Below, in pieces: positions 7,200-15,667 of a stretch of 64,000 nucleotides of DNA (within the stretch, counting starts at the first letter, position 1; the number at the start of each line of letters is the position of its first letter). The position numbers and the translations under genes are program-made. The DNA lies in the NCBI RefSeq assembly GCF_004804315.1, contig NZ_SRXX01000005.1, positions 186,001 to 250,000 of the forward strand. The letters run 5' to 3'. The stretch is from Flagellimonas onchidii. GTDB lineage: Bacteria; Bacteroidota; Bacteroidia; Flavobacteriales; Flavobacteriaceae. The notes under the pieces were generated by a model. The model searched no databases. It saw only the letters and a list, made by a program, of their open reading frames with translations, and was not told where the DNA came from.

Positions 7200-9290
7200 A
7201 TGAGAAGCTTTAGAACAGAAATAGAGAACCCTGTAGTTGAAAAAGACATTATTGAATTGGAAAGAAAGATTCGCCAGTTTAAAGGAGGCGAATTGGACGA
7301 AGAAAAATTCAGGAGTCTACGTCTGGCCCGTGGAGTTTATGGGCAACGTCAACAAGGAGTTCAAATGGTTCGAATCAAATTACCTTATGGTAAAGTAACC
7401 TCTAAGCAGTTGCTTCGCATTTGTGATGTTTCCGACGAATACTCCAGAGGAAGATTGCACATTACCACGCGTCAAGATATCCAGATTCATTATGTAGACC
7501 TTGACCGTACACCTGAACTTTGGGCGGAGTTGGAACGGGATGATGTTACCCTTCGCGAAGCCTGTGGAAATACAGTCCGTAACGTAACCGCAAGTGAAAC
7601 TGCTGGAATTGATGTTGATGAACCTTTTGATGTTTCTCCGTACGCCCATGCTGTTTTTCAATATTTCCTAAGAAATCCTATTGGACAGGAGATGGGTAGA
7701 AAGTTCAAGGTTTCTTTCTCATCCAGTGATGCTGATACTGGACTTTCCTATATGCATGACCTAGGCTTTATTGCCAAGGTTAAAAATGGGGAAAGAGGTT
7801 TTAAAGTAATGTTGGCCGGTGGATTGGGTTCACAACCTCGTCATGCGGATGAGCTTTATAGCTTCTTGCCAACCGATAAAATTGTTCCCTTAATGGAGGG
7901 TGTAATCCGTGTTTTTGATAGATACGGGGAACGTAAGAGTCGCGCCAAAGCCCGTATGAAATTCTTATTGAAGGATATAGGCTTGGACGGTTTTAAAGAA
8001 TTGTTGGAACAAGAGCAATTGGCGATCCCAATTCGATCTTACCCTATTGATTTTGAAAGCTATCCAAAACCTGTGGTAGCTAATGTCGAAGTTCCTTCGC
8101 TTCAAATTGAAGAAACTGAGGAATTCGAAAAATGGAAATCCACTAACCTTGTTCCACAGAAACAAAAAGGCTTCGTAGCTATCGGAATCAAGGTGTTACT
8201 GGGAGATTTTTATACAGATAAGGCAAGGGAATTAGCCAAATTGGTCCAAGATTATGCTGCTGGCGAAATTCGTTTATCCCTCCGCCAAAATATTCTGATT
8301 CCTTATGTAAAAGAAGAATTGGTTCCATTTTTCTATTCGGAATTGAAAAAATTAAACTTCGTGGAAGCTGGGTATAATAAAGCTTTGGATATCACCGCTT
8401 GTCCCGGTACTGATACCTGTAATTTGGGTATTTCCAGTAGTACAGGAATTGCTGAGGAATTGGAGCGTGTTATAAAAGCTGAATATCCGCAGTACATCAG
8501 CAACCCCGACGTGGTTATCAAAATAAGTGGCTGCATGAATGCATGCGGACAACATAATATGGCAAATATCGGATTTCAAGGAATGTCCATTCGCACCAAG
8601 GATAAATTGGTGGCTCCAGCACTTCAGGTGTTGTTGGGTGGTGGAAACTTTGGAAACGGTAAAGGTAGATTTGCCGACAAGGTGGTAAAAATCCCAAGTA
8701 AGAGAGGCCCCCAGGCCCTCAGATTGATTCTGGATGATTTTAATGCAAACGGGAATGGGGCTTCCTTTGCTGATTATTACTGGGAAAAAGGAGAGCAATA
8801 TTTTTATGAGTTCCTAAAACCACTTACAGATATTGAAAACCTGACCCAAGATGATTTCATCGATTGGGGTACGGAAGAGAAATACAAGAAAGAAATTGGT
8901 ATCGGTGAATGTGCCGGGGTGATAGTGGATTTGGTAGCTACACTTTTCTTTGAAAGTCAGGAAAAGATTGAAAAGGCGGAAGAAGCCTTAGCTGAAGAAA
9001 AATGGGCCGCAAGCATTTACTATGCATATCAGTCCATCGTAAACTCTGCCAAAGCGCTTTTAACCTCTGAAAAGGTTAAGGTTAACACCCACGCCGGAAT
9101 CATTAAAGATTTTGACAAATTGTATGTTGATACTGGTAAGATTGACTTAGCAATAAGCTTTGAAGACATAGCACTTCAATTAAATAAAAACAAACCTACA
9201 CAGGAGTTTGCGCAATCCTATTTGGAAGACGCTAAACAAGTTTTGGAAGTGTTGGAAGACTTTAGAAAATTGGAATTAGCGCATGTATAA
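7200..9290 (+). CDS. Siroheme-type sulfite reductase fused to a C-terminal HEPN domain
   Basis: This protein has 696 residues. The first part of about 560 has both nitrite/sulfite reductase ferredoxin-like half-repeats (RLHITTRQDIQIHYV; RLSLRQNILIPYV) and the siroheme/4Fe-4S ligands C401 and C407 (TACPGTDTC) plus C445 and C449 (GCMNACGQH). It should reduce sulfite to sulfide. About residues 575-696 form an alpha-helical HEPN-like tail (EEKWAASIYYAYQSIVNSAKALL, NTHAGIIKDFDKLY). The fusion is unusual outside Bacteroidota. The neighbours cobA and a ferredoxin-NADP reductase fit cofactor supply and electron donation. Nitrite reduction is the alternative, but the cys context argues for sulfite. 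Confidence 0.88.
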   Translation: MRSFRTEIENPVVEKDIIELERKIRQFKGGELDEEKFRSLRLARGVYGQRQQGVQMVRIKLPYGKVTSKQLLRICDVSDEYSRGRLHITTRQDIQIHYVDLDRTPELWAELERDDVTLREACGNTVRNVTASETAGIDVDEPFDVSPYAHAVFQYFLRNPIGQEMGRKFKVSFSSSDADTGLSYMHDLGFIAKVKNGERGFKVMLAGGLGSQPRHADELYSFLPTDKIVPLMEGVIRVFDRYGERKSRAKARMKFLLKDIGLDGFKELLEQEQLAIPIRSYPIDFESYPKPVVANVEVPSLQIEETEEFEKWKSTNLVPQKQKGFVAIGIKVLLGDFYTDKARELAKLVQDYAAGEIRLSLRQNILIPYVKEELVPFFYSELKKLNFVEAGYNKALDITACPGTDTCNLGISSSTGIAEELERVIKAEYPQYISNPDVVIKISGCMNACGQHNMANIGFQGMSIRTKDKLVAPALQVLLGGGNFGNGKGRFADKVVKIPSKRGPQALRLILDDFNANGNGASFADYYWEKGEQYFYEFLKPLTDIENLTQDDFIDWGTEEKYKKEIGIGECAGVIVDLVATLFFESQEKIEKAEEALAEEKWAASIYYAYQSIVNSAKALLTSEKVKVNTHAGIIKDFDKLYVDTGKIDLAISFEDIALQLNKNKPTQEFAQSYLEDAKQVLEVLEDFRKLELAHV

Positions 9291-10059
9291 CGGAAAGTTG
9301 ACAGTGGTAGGGGCTGGCCCCGGTGATGTGGATTTGATTACCCTAAAGGGAATCAAAGCTTTGCAACGCGCGGATGTTGTGTTGTACGATGCCCTTGTAG
9401 ACACTGAGCTTTTGGAATATGCTCCAAATGCAGAACATATTTTTGTGGGCAAACGCAAAGGATGCTATGCTTATCAGCAAGATCAAATCAACGAATTGAT
9501 TGTACAACGTGCTAATCTGAATAAAAATGTAGTTCGATTAAAGGGAGGTGACCCTTTCGTTTTTGGACGGGGAGCTGAGGAAATGGAATACGCAGCGTTG
9601 TATGGCTTGGATGTTGAGGTCGTCCCGGGGATTTCATCTTCAGTGGCTGTACCGGCATCCCAACATATTCCTGTGACCAAAAGAGGCGCTTCGGAGAGTT
9701 TTTGGGTAATTACAGGTACTACCAAAGAGCATAAGCTGTCCACGGATGTTGCTTTGGCCGCCAAGTCCAATGCAACCGTCGTGATTTTGATGGGAATGTC
9801 AAAGTTAGGAGAGATTACGGAGCTCTTTGCGAAGGAAGGTAAATCGGATATACCAGTTGCTATCATTCAAAATGGTACAAGAGATAATGAAAAAATTGGA
9901 ATTGGCACAGTCTCTACGATAGTGGAGAAGGTCAATGAGCAAAAGTTGTCGAATCCAGCCATAATAATAATAGGAGAAGTCGTAAGACATAGACAAAAAA
10001 TAAAGGAGATTCAAAAGAACTCGATTGAAGCGGGAATAAAATTGTTTGAAAAAGTATAA
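9283..10059 (+). CDS. cobA: Uroporphyrinogen-III C-methyltransferase (SUMT)
   Basis: This protein has 258 residues. It carries the tetrapyrrole methylase signatures VVGAGPGDVDLITLKG at the N-terminus, VRLKGGDPFVFGRGAEE and VVPGISSSVAVPA. It methylates uroporphyrinogen III twice to precorrin-2, the first step to siroheme for the sulfite reductase encoded just upstream. The genes overlap by eight bases (ATG 9283, upstream stop 9288-9290), which implies coupled expression. It lacks the CysG N-terminal dehydrogenase/ferrochelatase part, and no separate gene for those steps is seen in the window. Confidence 0.93.
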   Translation: MYNGKLTVVGAGPGDVDLITLKGIKALQRADVVLYDALVDTELLEYAPNAEHIFVGKRKGCYAYQQDQINELIVQRANLNKNVVRLKGGDPFVFGRGAEEMEYAALYGLDVEVVPGISSSVAVPASQHIPVTKRGASESFWVITGTTKEHKLSTDVALAAKSNATVVILMGMSKLGEITELFAKEGKSDIPVAIIQNGTRDNEKIGIGTVSTIVEKVNEQKLSNPAIIIIGEVVRHRQKIKEIQKNSIEAGIKLFEKV

Positions 10060-10081
10060 ATATCAGTTCGGACTGTCATCA

Positions 10082-10119
10082 TTGTCACACTGAGCTTGTC
10101 GAAGTGTTGTCGAAGGAAC
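10082..10119 (+). repeat. Dispersed intergenic repeat-like element
   Basis: The stretch contains CACTGAGCTTGTCGAAGTG (ends CAC...GTG) followed by a second TTGTCGAAGG, so TTGTCGAAG occurs twice 11 bp apart. Such CACTGAGC...TCGAAGTG strings are frequent intergenic repeats in flavobacterial genomes. It sits in the gap between cobA and the reductase gene. Only this copy was seen in the window, so the repeat status comes from general knowledge. Confidence 0.4.
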
Positions 10120-10144
10120 AGGCCGAGACCTTTAAAGTAAGATT

Positions 10145-11206
10145 ATGATCAAAACAGATATACTAATAATTGGAGCAGGACCGACAGGATTGTTCACAGT
10201 CTTTGAAGCGGGATTGTTAAAGCTAAAAACGCATTTGATTGATGCGCTTCCACAGCCCGGGGGCCAATGCTCGGAGATTTATCCAAAGAAGCCGATTTAT
10301 GATATTCCTGCCTATCCTGAGATTTTGGCCGGTGATTTGGTGGATAAACTCATGGAACAGATTAAACCTTTTGAGCCTGGGTTCACCTTAGGTGAGAGAG
10401 CCGATACTTTGGAAAAACAAGAGGATGGTTCCTTTATTGTCACTACGAACAAAGGGACCAAGCACCATGCTCCGGTTGTGGTAATAGCGGGTGGATTGGG
10501 TTCATTTGAACCTAGAAAGCCTTTAATTTCCAACATTGGAGATTTTGAGGACAAAGGAGTGGCTTATATCATCAAAGACCCAGAAGTATATCGCGACAAA
10601 AAGGTAGTTATCGCAGGAGGCGGTGATTCAGCTTTGGATTGGGCAATTTATTTGGCAGATGTTGCTTCTGAAGTAGCTTTGGTACACCGAAGAAATGAAT
10701 TTAGGGGTGCCCTGGATTCAGTTGAAAAAGCATCCGAATTGGCCAAGTTGGGCAAAATTCAACTCTATACTGAAGCAGAGGTTAAAGAATTGCACGGGGA
10801 AGATGAGTTAAAAGCTGTGGTCATTAAACACAATGATGAGGCTAAAGGAGAAACTTATGTGGAAACGGACAATTTTATTCCACTTTTTGGACTTTCCCCA
10901 AAATTGGGTCCTATTGGAAGTTGGGGCTTGGAGATTGAGAAAAATGCCATCAAGGTCAACAATTCAAAGGATTATCAGACCAATATACCAGGTGTTTTTG
11001 CCATTGGTGATGTAAATACCTACGAAGGAAAATTAAAACTGATTCTATCAGGGTTCCATGAGGCAGCTGTAATGTGTCAATATGCCTACCAGATCATCAA
11101 TCCTGATAAGAGATTTGTAATGAAATATACCACAGTTGGTGGTGTAACCGGATTCGACGGTTCCAAAAAAGAGGCCAAAAAAGAAGTGGTGCAAAGTATA
11201 GTCTAA
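10145..11206 (+). CDS. Ferredoxin-NADP reductase, thioredoxin-reductase type
   Basis: This 353-residue FAD/NADPH enzyme carries an FAD-binding IIGAGPTGLFTVFEAG at the N-terminus, the PGGQCSEIYPKKPIYDIPA stretch typical of the YumC/FNR2 branch, an NADPH-binding VVIAGGGDSALDWA and a final FAIGDVNTY. The redox CxxC of true thioredoxin reductases is missing, so reduction of ferredoxin or flavodoxin is expected. As last gene of the cys operon it probably supplies electrons to the sulfite reductase. A terminator follows at 11235. Confidence 0.88.
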   Translation: MIKTDILIIGAGPTGLFTVFEAGLLKLKTHLIDALPQPGGQCSEIYPKKPIYDIPAYPEILAGDLVDKLMEQIKPFEPGFTLGERADTLEKQEDGSFIVTTNKGTKHHAPVVVIAGGLGSFEPRKPLISNIGDFEDKGVAYIIKDPEVYRDKKVVIAGGGDSALDWAIYLADVASEVALVHRRNEFRGALDSVEKASELAKLGKIQLYTEAEVKELHGEDELKAVVIKHNDEAKGETYVETDNFIPLFGLSPKLGPIGSWGLEIEKNAIKVNNSKDYQTNIPGVFAIGDVNTYEGKLKLILSGFHEAAVMCQYAYQIINPDKRFVMKYTTVGGVTGFDGSKKEAKKEVVQSIV

Positions 11207-11234
11207 AAGTTTTTTTAGGTTATTTGAGTTAGTC

Positions 11235-11267
11235 AAACCTTCCATTGTTCCAACTTTGGAAGGTTTT
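11235..11267 (+). terminator. Intrinsic terminator ending the sulfate-assimilation operon
   Basis: AAACCTTCCA (11235-11244) and TGGAAGGTTT (11257-11266) form a perfect 10-bp stem with a 12-nt loop, followed by a short T run. It lies 29 bases after the reductase stop and before the riboswitch-controlled metH operon. Confidence 0.65.
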
Positions 11268-11291
11268 AACTTAAAAAAAGGGCCATTTAAG

Positions 11292-11322
11292 TTGCTTTTG
11301 ATTATAAAGTGTGGTTATTTTG
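11292..11322 (+). promoter_or_regulatory. Tentative promoter for the riboswitch-metH transcript
   Basis: TTG at 11292-11294 and TATTTTG at 11316-11322 (one base short of TAnnTTTG) are 21 bp apart, and a transcript from about 11328 would contain the whole riboswitch. The -7 match is imperfect. Confidence 0.35.
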
Positions 11323-11348
11323 TCCTCAGTTCATTTAAAAATTGAAGT

Positions 11349-11464
11349 TGTTATCAAGAAAGGTGGAGGGATTGGACCCTTAGAAGCCTTAGCAACCCTT
11401 TAATCCATATAAAGAAGGTGCTAAATTCTACCTTAATCGGAGATTCGGTTCGGGAAGGATAACA
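11349..11464 (+). promoter_or_regulatory. SAM-I (S-box) riboswitch
   Basis: P1 is a perfect 7-bp helix, TGTTATC (11349-11355) with GATAACA (11458-11464). Inside are the S-box core strings AGGTGGAGGGATTGG, AGAAGCCTTAGCAACC and AAGGTGCTAAATTC, in canonical order. It senses S-adenosylmethionine and should lower expression of the following metH-metF operon when SAM is high. No T-tract terminator lies between P1 and the ATG at 11539. Instead CCCT (11516-11519) can pair with AGGG (11525-11528) inside a Shine-Dalgarno-like AAGGGGA, so control of translation is possible; this platform is inference. Confidence 0.93.
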
Positions 11465-11538
11465 TAGGATACTTTTCTAACGTATTTCTTACATTTTTCT
11501 TGATACCATTTATAACCCTAATTAAGGGGAATTGAGTT

Positions 11539-12543
11539 ATGAAAAGTATTGAAGAAATATTACAAGAACGGATTTTAGTGTTGGATGGAGCCATGGGCAC
11601 CATGCTGCAACGCTATAAATTCGAAGAAGAAGATTTTAGAGGTGACCGTTTTAAGGATTGGAAACATCCTTTAAAGGGAAATAACGATTTATTGTCTTTG
11701 ACTCAGCCTGAAGCCATTGCTGAAGTTCATAGAAAATATTTTACCGCAGGGGCAGATATTGTAGAGACCAATACATTTTCCGGGACTACCATCGCAATGG
11801 CGGATTACCATATGGAGGATTTGGTATATGAACTCAATTACGAATCTGCACGAATAGCCAAGGAGGTAGCAACGGAGTTCACAGAAAAAGAACCGCATAA
11901 ACCTCGATTTGTAGCTGGGAGTATAGGCCCAACCAATAAAACGGCCAGTATGTCTCCTGACGTGAATGATCCTGGATTTCGAGCGGTTTCATTTGATGAA
12001 CTAAGAGAATCGTATAAAGAACAAGTAGAAGCACTTTTGGATGGGGGCTCTGACATCCTTTTAGTGGAAACGATTTTTGACACCCTAAACGCAAAGGCTG
12101 CTTTGTTTGCCATCGAAGAGGTAAAGGATGAAAGAAATATTGAAGTGCCCATAATGGTGAGCGGTACGATTACCGATGCTTCAGGTAGAACCCTTTCTGG
12201 TCAGACTGCAGAAGCTTTTTTGATTTCCATCTCACATATTCCGATTATTTCAGTAGGATTCAATTGTGCTTTGGGCGCAAAACAGTTGGTTCCACATTTG
12301 GAAGTCGTATCGGCCAAAACGAGTTATGGTGTCTCGGCACATCCCAATGCTGGTTTGCCAAATGCTTTTGGGGAATATGATGAATCACCGGAAGAAATGG
12401 CTTCGCAAATCAAAGAGTATGTAGAAAAAGGATTGGTGAATATTGTTGGTGGGTGTTGCGGAACTACTCCAGATCATATTAAAGCTATAGCGGATTTGGT
12501 TAAAGATTACGCTCCACGTAAGTTGACGGTTGATAGTTTTTAG
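11539..12543 (+). CDS. metH: Methionine synthase, homocysteine-binding module (split MetH, N-terminal part)
   Basis: This 334-residue protein corresponds to the first module of cobalamin-dependent Met[17 protein letters not shown] at the start, [12 protein letters not shown], and zinc ligands in GFNCALGA and [10 protein letters not shown]. It activates homocysteine thiolate on zinc for methyl transfer. In E. coli this domain is fused to the rest of MetH; here it is a separate gene, and the partner begins three bases after the stop. It is the first gene behind the SAM riboswitch. The last codons (LTVDSF) fall in a seven-base-periodic repeat shared with the intergenic junction. Confidence 0.93.
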   Translation: MKSIEEILQERILVLDGAMGTMLQRYKFEEEDFRGDRFKDWKHPLKGNNDLLSLTQPEAIAEVHRKYFTAGADIVETNTFSGTTIAMADYHMEDLVYELNYESARIAKEVATEFTEKEPHKPRFVAGSIGPTNKTASMSPDVNDPGFRAVSFDELRESYKEQVEALLDGGSDILLVETIFDTLNAKAALFAIEEVKDERNIEVPIMVSGTITDASGRTLSGQTAEAFLISISHIPIISVGFNCALGAKQLVPHLEVVSAKTSYGVSAHPNAGLPNAFGEYDESPEEMASQIKEYVEKGLVNIVGGCCGTTPDHIKAIADLVKDYAPRKLTVDSF

Positions 12544-12589
12544 TTTATGGGAGCAACAAACAGCGAACAACAAACAACGAACAACCACA
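12521..12589 (+). repeat. Seven-base-periodic repeat across the junction of the two metH genes
   Basis: Left arm 12521-12548 reads as four heptads (AGTTGAC GGTTGAT, then AGTTTTT AGTTTAT). After six bases, the right arm 12555-12589 reads AACAAAC, AGCGAAC, AACAAAC, AACGAAC, AACCACA. The element encodes the C-terminus of the first metH protein and the first residues of the second. Similar arms lie at 15240 and 15633. Confidence 0.6.
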
Positions 12590-15255
12590 AACGTCCTTTA
12601 CGTTTATCGGGCCTTGAGCCTTTGGTGATTACCCCAGAAAGTAATTTCACCAATGTAGGGGAACGCACCAATGTGGCCGGGTCCAAAAAGTTTCTTCGCT
12701 TGATCAAAGAGGAGAAATATGATGAAGCTTTGGATGTAGCCCGACATCAGGTAGAAGGAGGGGCGCAAATTATTGACATCAACATGGACGATGGCCTTAT
12801 CGATGGCAAGGAGGCCATGGTAAGGTTCTTAAACTTGATTGTCTCTGAACCCGACATTGCAAGAGTTCCCATTATGATTGATAGCTCAAAATGGGAAATC
12901 ATTGAAGCTGGACTTCAAGTGGTTCAAGGAAAATGCGTGGTCAATTCTATTAGTCTAAAAGAAGGAAAAGAGCAATTTGTCCAGCAAGCCAAATTGATTA
13001 AGCGCTATGGTGCTGCGGTAATAGTAATGGCTTTTGATGAAGTTGGACAAGCAGATACCTATGAAAGACGGATTGAAATCGCTGAACGCTCTTACCGAAT
13101 TTTGGTAGATGAGGTCAAATTTGCGCCGGAGGATATCATTTTTGACCTGAATATCTTTCCCGTGGCCACTGGAATGGAAGAACACAAGCGCAATGCCATT
13201 GATTTTATTGAAGGCACACGTTGGGTTAGACAAAATCTTCCGCATTGCAGCGTTAGTGGTGGTGTCAGCAATGTTTCATTCTCATTTAGAGGAAACAATC
13301 CCGTGAGAGAGGCCATGCATTCGGTGTTCCTGTATTATGCCATTGAGGCAGGAATGAACATGGGAATCGTTAATCCAGCTTTGCTGGAAGTATATGATGA
13401 CATTCCCAAAGATTTGTTGGAGCATGTAGAAGATGTGATTCTCAATAGACGGGATGATGCTACAGAAAGGTTGTTGGAATTCGCTGAAACAGTTGTCGGG
13501 AAGGCAAAAGAAAGCAAAGTCGATTTATCGTGGCGGGAAGAACCTTTACAGGACAGGATAACCCGTGCCTTGGTCAAAGGAATAGACCAGTACATCGTTG
13601 AAGATGTGGAAGAAGCCCGTCAACAGGCTTCAAAACCCCTTGAAGTTATCGAAGGTAATTTGATGACCGGGATGAATGTGGTTGGCGACTTGTTTGGAAG
13701 TGGGAAAATGTTTTTACCTCAGGTGGTAAAATCAGCCCGGGTGATGAAAAAGGCTGTGGCGTACCTCACACCTTATATTGAAGAATCTAAAGACTCCGAA
13801 ACACAAGCAGCTGGAAAAATATTGATGGCAACCGTCAAAGGAGATGTCCATGATATCGGGAAGAATATCGTAAGTGTGGTGTTGGCCTGTAACAATTACG
13901 AAATTGTGGATATGGGGGTAATGGTACCGCCAGAGAAAATAATCAATAAGGCCAAAGAAGAACGGGTTGACATTATTGGCCTTAGCGGTTTGATCACTCC
14001 TTCACTGGATGAAATGGTCTTTTTGGCTAAAGAAATGGAACGTCAACAATTTACAGTGCCACTATTGATAGGTGGAGCTACTACTAGCAAAGCCCATACT
14101 GCAGTAAAGATTGACCCGCAATATAGTCAGTCGGTGGTACATGTAAATGATGCTTCGCGTGCAGTGACCGTTGTTGGCGATTTGTTGCAAAAAGAGACCT
14201 CCGACAGGTACAAAAAGTCCATAAAGTTGGATTATGAAAGTTTCAGGGATAAATTCTTGAATCGGACCAAGCAAAAAGAATATCTGACCTTGGAAGGAGC
14301 TAGAAATAACAAGTTGCAAATTGAATGGAATTCTGCGGACATTGTGAAGCCCAAGGAAACCGGAATTCAAGTTTGGAAGGATTTCGATTTAAAAAAACTA
14401 ACAAATTTCATTGACTGGACTCCATTTTTTAGAAGCTGGGATTTACATGGAAAATATCCAGACATCCTTAAGGATGATGTGGTGGGGAAACAGGCCACCG
14501 AACTTTTTGAGGATGCCCAAAAGATGTTGAAAAAGATTTTGGAGGAAAAACAATTGACAGCGAAGGCTATTTTTGGATTGTTTCCAGCCAATTCAGAAAA
14601 TGATGATGATATCGAAGTTATTTCGAATGAAGGAGAGAAAACGATTTTCAGAACCCTCCGTCAACAATTAAAGAAAAGAGCAGGAGTTCCAAACATTGCA
14701 TTAGCGGATTTTATAGCTCCAAAATCTTCGGGAATTCAAGATTATATGGGTTGTTTTTGTGTGACAACGGGATTTGGAACACAAGAACTGGCCAAGAAAT
14801 ATGAAGAGAAGTTAGATGACTATTCCGCTATTATGGTGAAGGCCTTGGCAGACCGTTTGGCAGAAGCTTTTGCTGAATACCTTCACAAAGATGTGCGTAC
14901 AAACCATTGGGGGTATACGTGCAAAGAGAGTTTTACCAATAATGAATTGATTGCTGAGAAATATCAAGGAATAAGACCTGCACCGGGCTATCCGGCATGT
15001 CCGGATCACTTGGAAAAACTTACCATTTGGGAAATACTGGGTGTAGAGGAAAAAATTGGGGTGAAACTGACTGATGGTTTAGCCATGTGGCCTGCTGCCA
15101 GTGTAAGTGGATACTATTTTGGACATCCACAGGCCAAATATTTTGGACTTGGAAAAATTAAGCAAGATCAAGTAGCTGATTTTGCCAACAGAAAAGAAAT
15201 TGAATTGGAGAAAGCACAGAAATGGCTAGCTCCCAACATAGTTGACGGAAGTTAG
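12547..15255 (+). CDS. metH: Methionine synthase, folate, cobalamin and reactivation modules (split MetH, C-terminal part)
   Basis: This protein has 902 residues. Its domains are: pterin-binding ([14 protein letters not shown], about 35-290), cobalamin cap helices, the B12-binding domain with the lower-ligand motif DVHDIGKNI (about 435) and [12 protein letters not shown], and a SAM-dependent reactivation domain ([12 protein letters not shown]). It transfers methyl from methyltetrahydrofolate to cobalamin and then to homocysteine held by the upstream protein. The proposed ATG 12547 is nearly adjacent to the upstream stop; the first dozen residues ([12 protein letters not shown]) are encoded by heptad repeat, and the family homology starts at [11 protein letters not shown]. 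An alternative start beyond the repeat is not obvious. Confidence 0.93.
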   Translation: MGATNSEQQTTNNHKRPLRLSGLEPLVITPESNFTNVGERTNVAGSKKFLRLIKEEKYDEALDVARHQVEGGAQIIDINMDDGLIDGKEAMVRFLNLIVSEPDIARVPIMIDSSKWEIIEAGLQVVQGKCVVNSISLKEGKEQFVQQAKLIKRYGAAVIVMAFDEVGQADTYERRIEIAERSYRILVDEVKFAPEDIIFDLNIFPVATGMEEHKRNAIDFIEGTRWVRQNLPHCSVSGGVSNVSFSFRGNNPVREAMHSVFLYYAIEAGMNMGIVNPALLEVYDDIPKDLLEHVEDVILNRRDDATERLLEFAETVVGKAKESKVDLSWREEPLQDRITRALVKGIDQYIVEDVEEARQQASKPLEVIEGNLMTGMNVVGDLFGSGKMFLPQVVKSARVMKKAVAYLTPYIEESKDSETQAAGKILMATVKGDVHDIGKNIVSVVLACNNYEIVDMGVMVPPEKIINKAKEERVDIIGLSGLITPSLDEMVFLAKEMERQQFTVPLLIGGATTSKAHTAVKIDPQYSQSVVHVNDASRAVTVVGDLLQKETSDRYKKSIKLDYESFRDKFLNRTKQKEYLTLEGARNNKLQIEWNSADIVKPKETGIQVWKDFDLKKLTNFIDWTPFFRSWDLHGKYPDILKDDVVGKQATELFEDAQKMLKKILEEKQLTAKAIFGLFPANSENDDDIEVISNEGEKTIFRTLRQQLKKRAGVPNIALADFIAPKSSGIQDYMGCFCVTTGFGTQELAKKYEEKLDDYSAIMVKALADRLAEAFAEYLHKDVRTNHWGYTCKESFTNNELIAEKYQGIRPAPGYPACPDHLEKLTIWEILGVEEKIGVKLTDGLAMWPAASVSGYYFGHPQAKYFGLGKIKQDQVADFANRKEIELEKAQKWLAPNIVDGS

Positions 15256-15267
15256 TTGATGGTTTCA
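15240..15267 (+). repeat. Left-arm heptad repeat before the four-helix-bundle gene
   Basis: Four heptads AGTTGAC, GGAAGTT, AGTTGAT, GGTTTCA match in wording and phase the left arm at 12521. They cover the metH stop codon and run into the ATG of the next gene. Confidence 0.55.
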
Positions 15268-15620
15268 TGGAATACACCGATTTAGATATTTGGAAAGAAT
15301 CTCGAAAACTAGTCAAGTTGGTTTATAAACAAACCAAATCTTTTCCAAAAGATGAAGTTTATGGATTAATAAGTCAAATGAGAAGGAGTAGTATTTCTAT
15401 TCCTTCAAATATAGCAGAAGGATGTGGACGAAGAACTTCTGCCGACACGATTCAGTTTTTACATATAGCTAGAGGTTCACTATATGAATTGGAAACTCAA
15501 CTGTACTTATCCTTAGATCAGGACTATCTGGCCGATACTGATTTCAATTCTCTTTTAAAACAAATTAAAACCTGTAAAAAATTATTGAATGGCTTTATCA
15601 ACTATTATTCATCAAAATAA
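15267..15620 (+). CDS. Four-helix-bundle protein (S23 family)
   Basis: This 117-residue protein belongs to the family first seen as the 23S rRNA intervening-sequence protein (TIGR02436-like). The marks are DLDIWKESRKLVKLVY at the N-terminus, LISQMRRSSISIPSNIAEGCGR in the middle, and FLHIARGSLYELETQL. The fold also serves as the accessory subunit of diversity-generating retroelements, but no reverse transcriptase is nearby. The molecular role of free-standing members is unknown. It splits the metH-metF operon and is bordered on both sides by heptad repeat arms, suggesting insertion as a unit. Confidence 0.9.
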   Translation: MEYTDLDIWKESRKLVKLVYKQTKSFPKDEVYGLISQMRRSSISIPSNIAEGCGRRTSADTIQFLHIARGSLYELETQLYLSLDQDYLADTDFNSLLKQIKTCKKLLNGFINYYSSK

Positions 15621-15632
15621 TAAAGTATTGCC

Positions 15633-15667
15633 ACTAACTATCAACAAACAACGAACAACCCAATAGG
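15633..15667 (+). repeat. Right-arm heptad repeat before metF
   Basis: Heptads ACTAACT, ATCAACA, AACAACG, AACAACC, CAATAGG lead directly to the metF ATG. CAACAAACAACGAACAACC is also present, base for base apart from its first one, in the right arm at 12555-12589. Confidence 0.55.

Noticed and set aside
11349..11464. Cobalamin riboswitch, expected before a B12-dependent metH
   Set aside because: The conserved strings and the P1 helix are those of the SAM-I box; no B12-box sequence is present.
15267..15620. Four-helix-bundle gene as part of a diversity-generating retroelement
   Set aside because: No reverse transcriptase, template repeat or variable repeat was seen around it.
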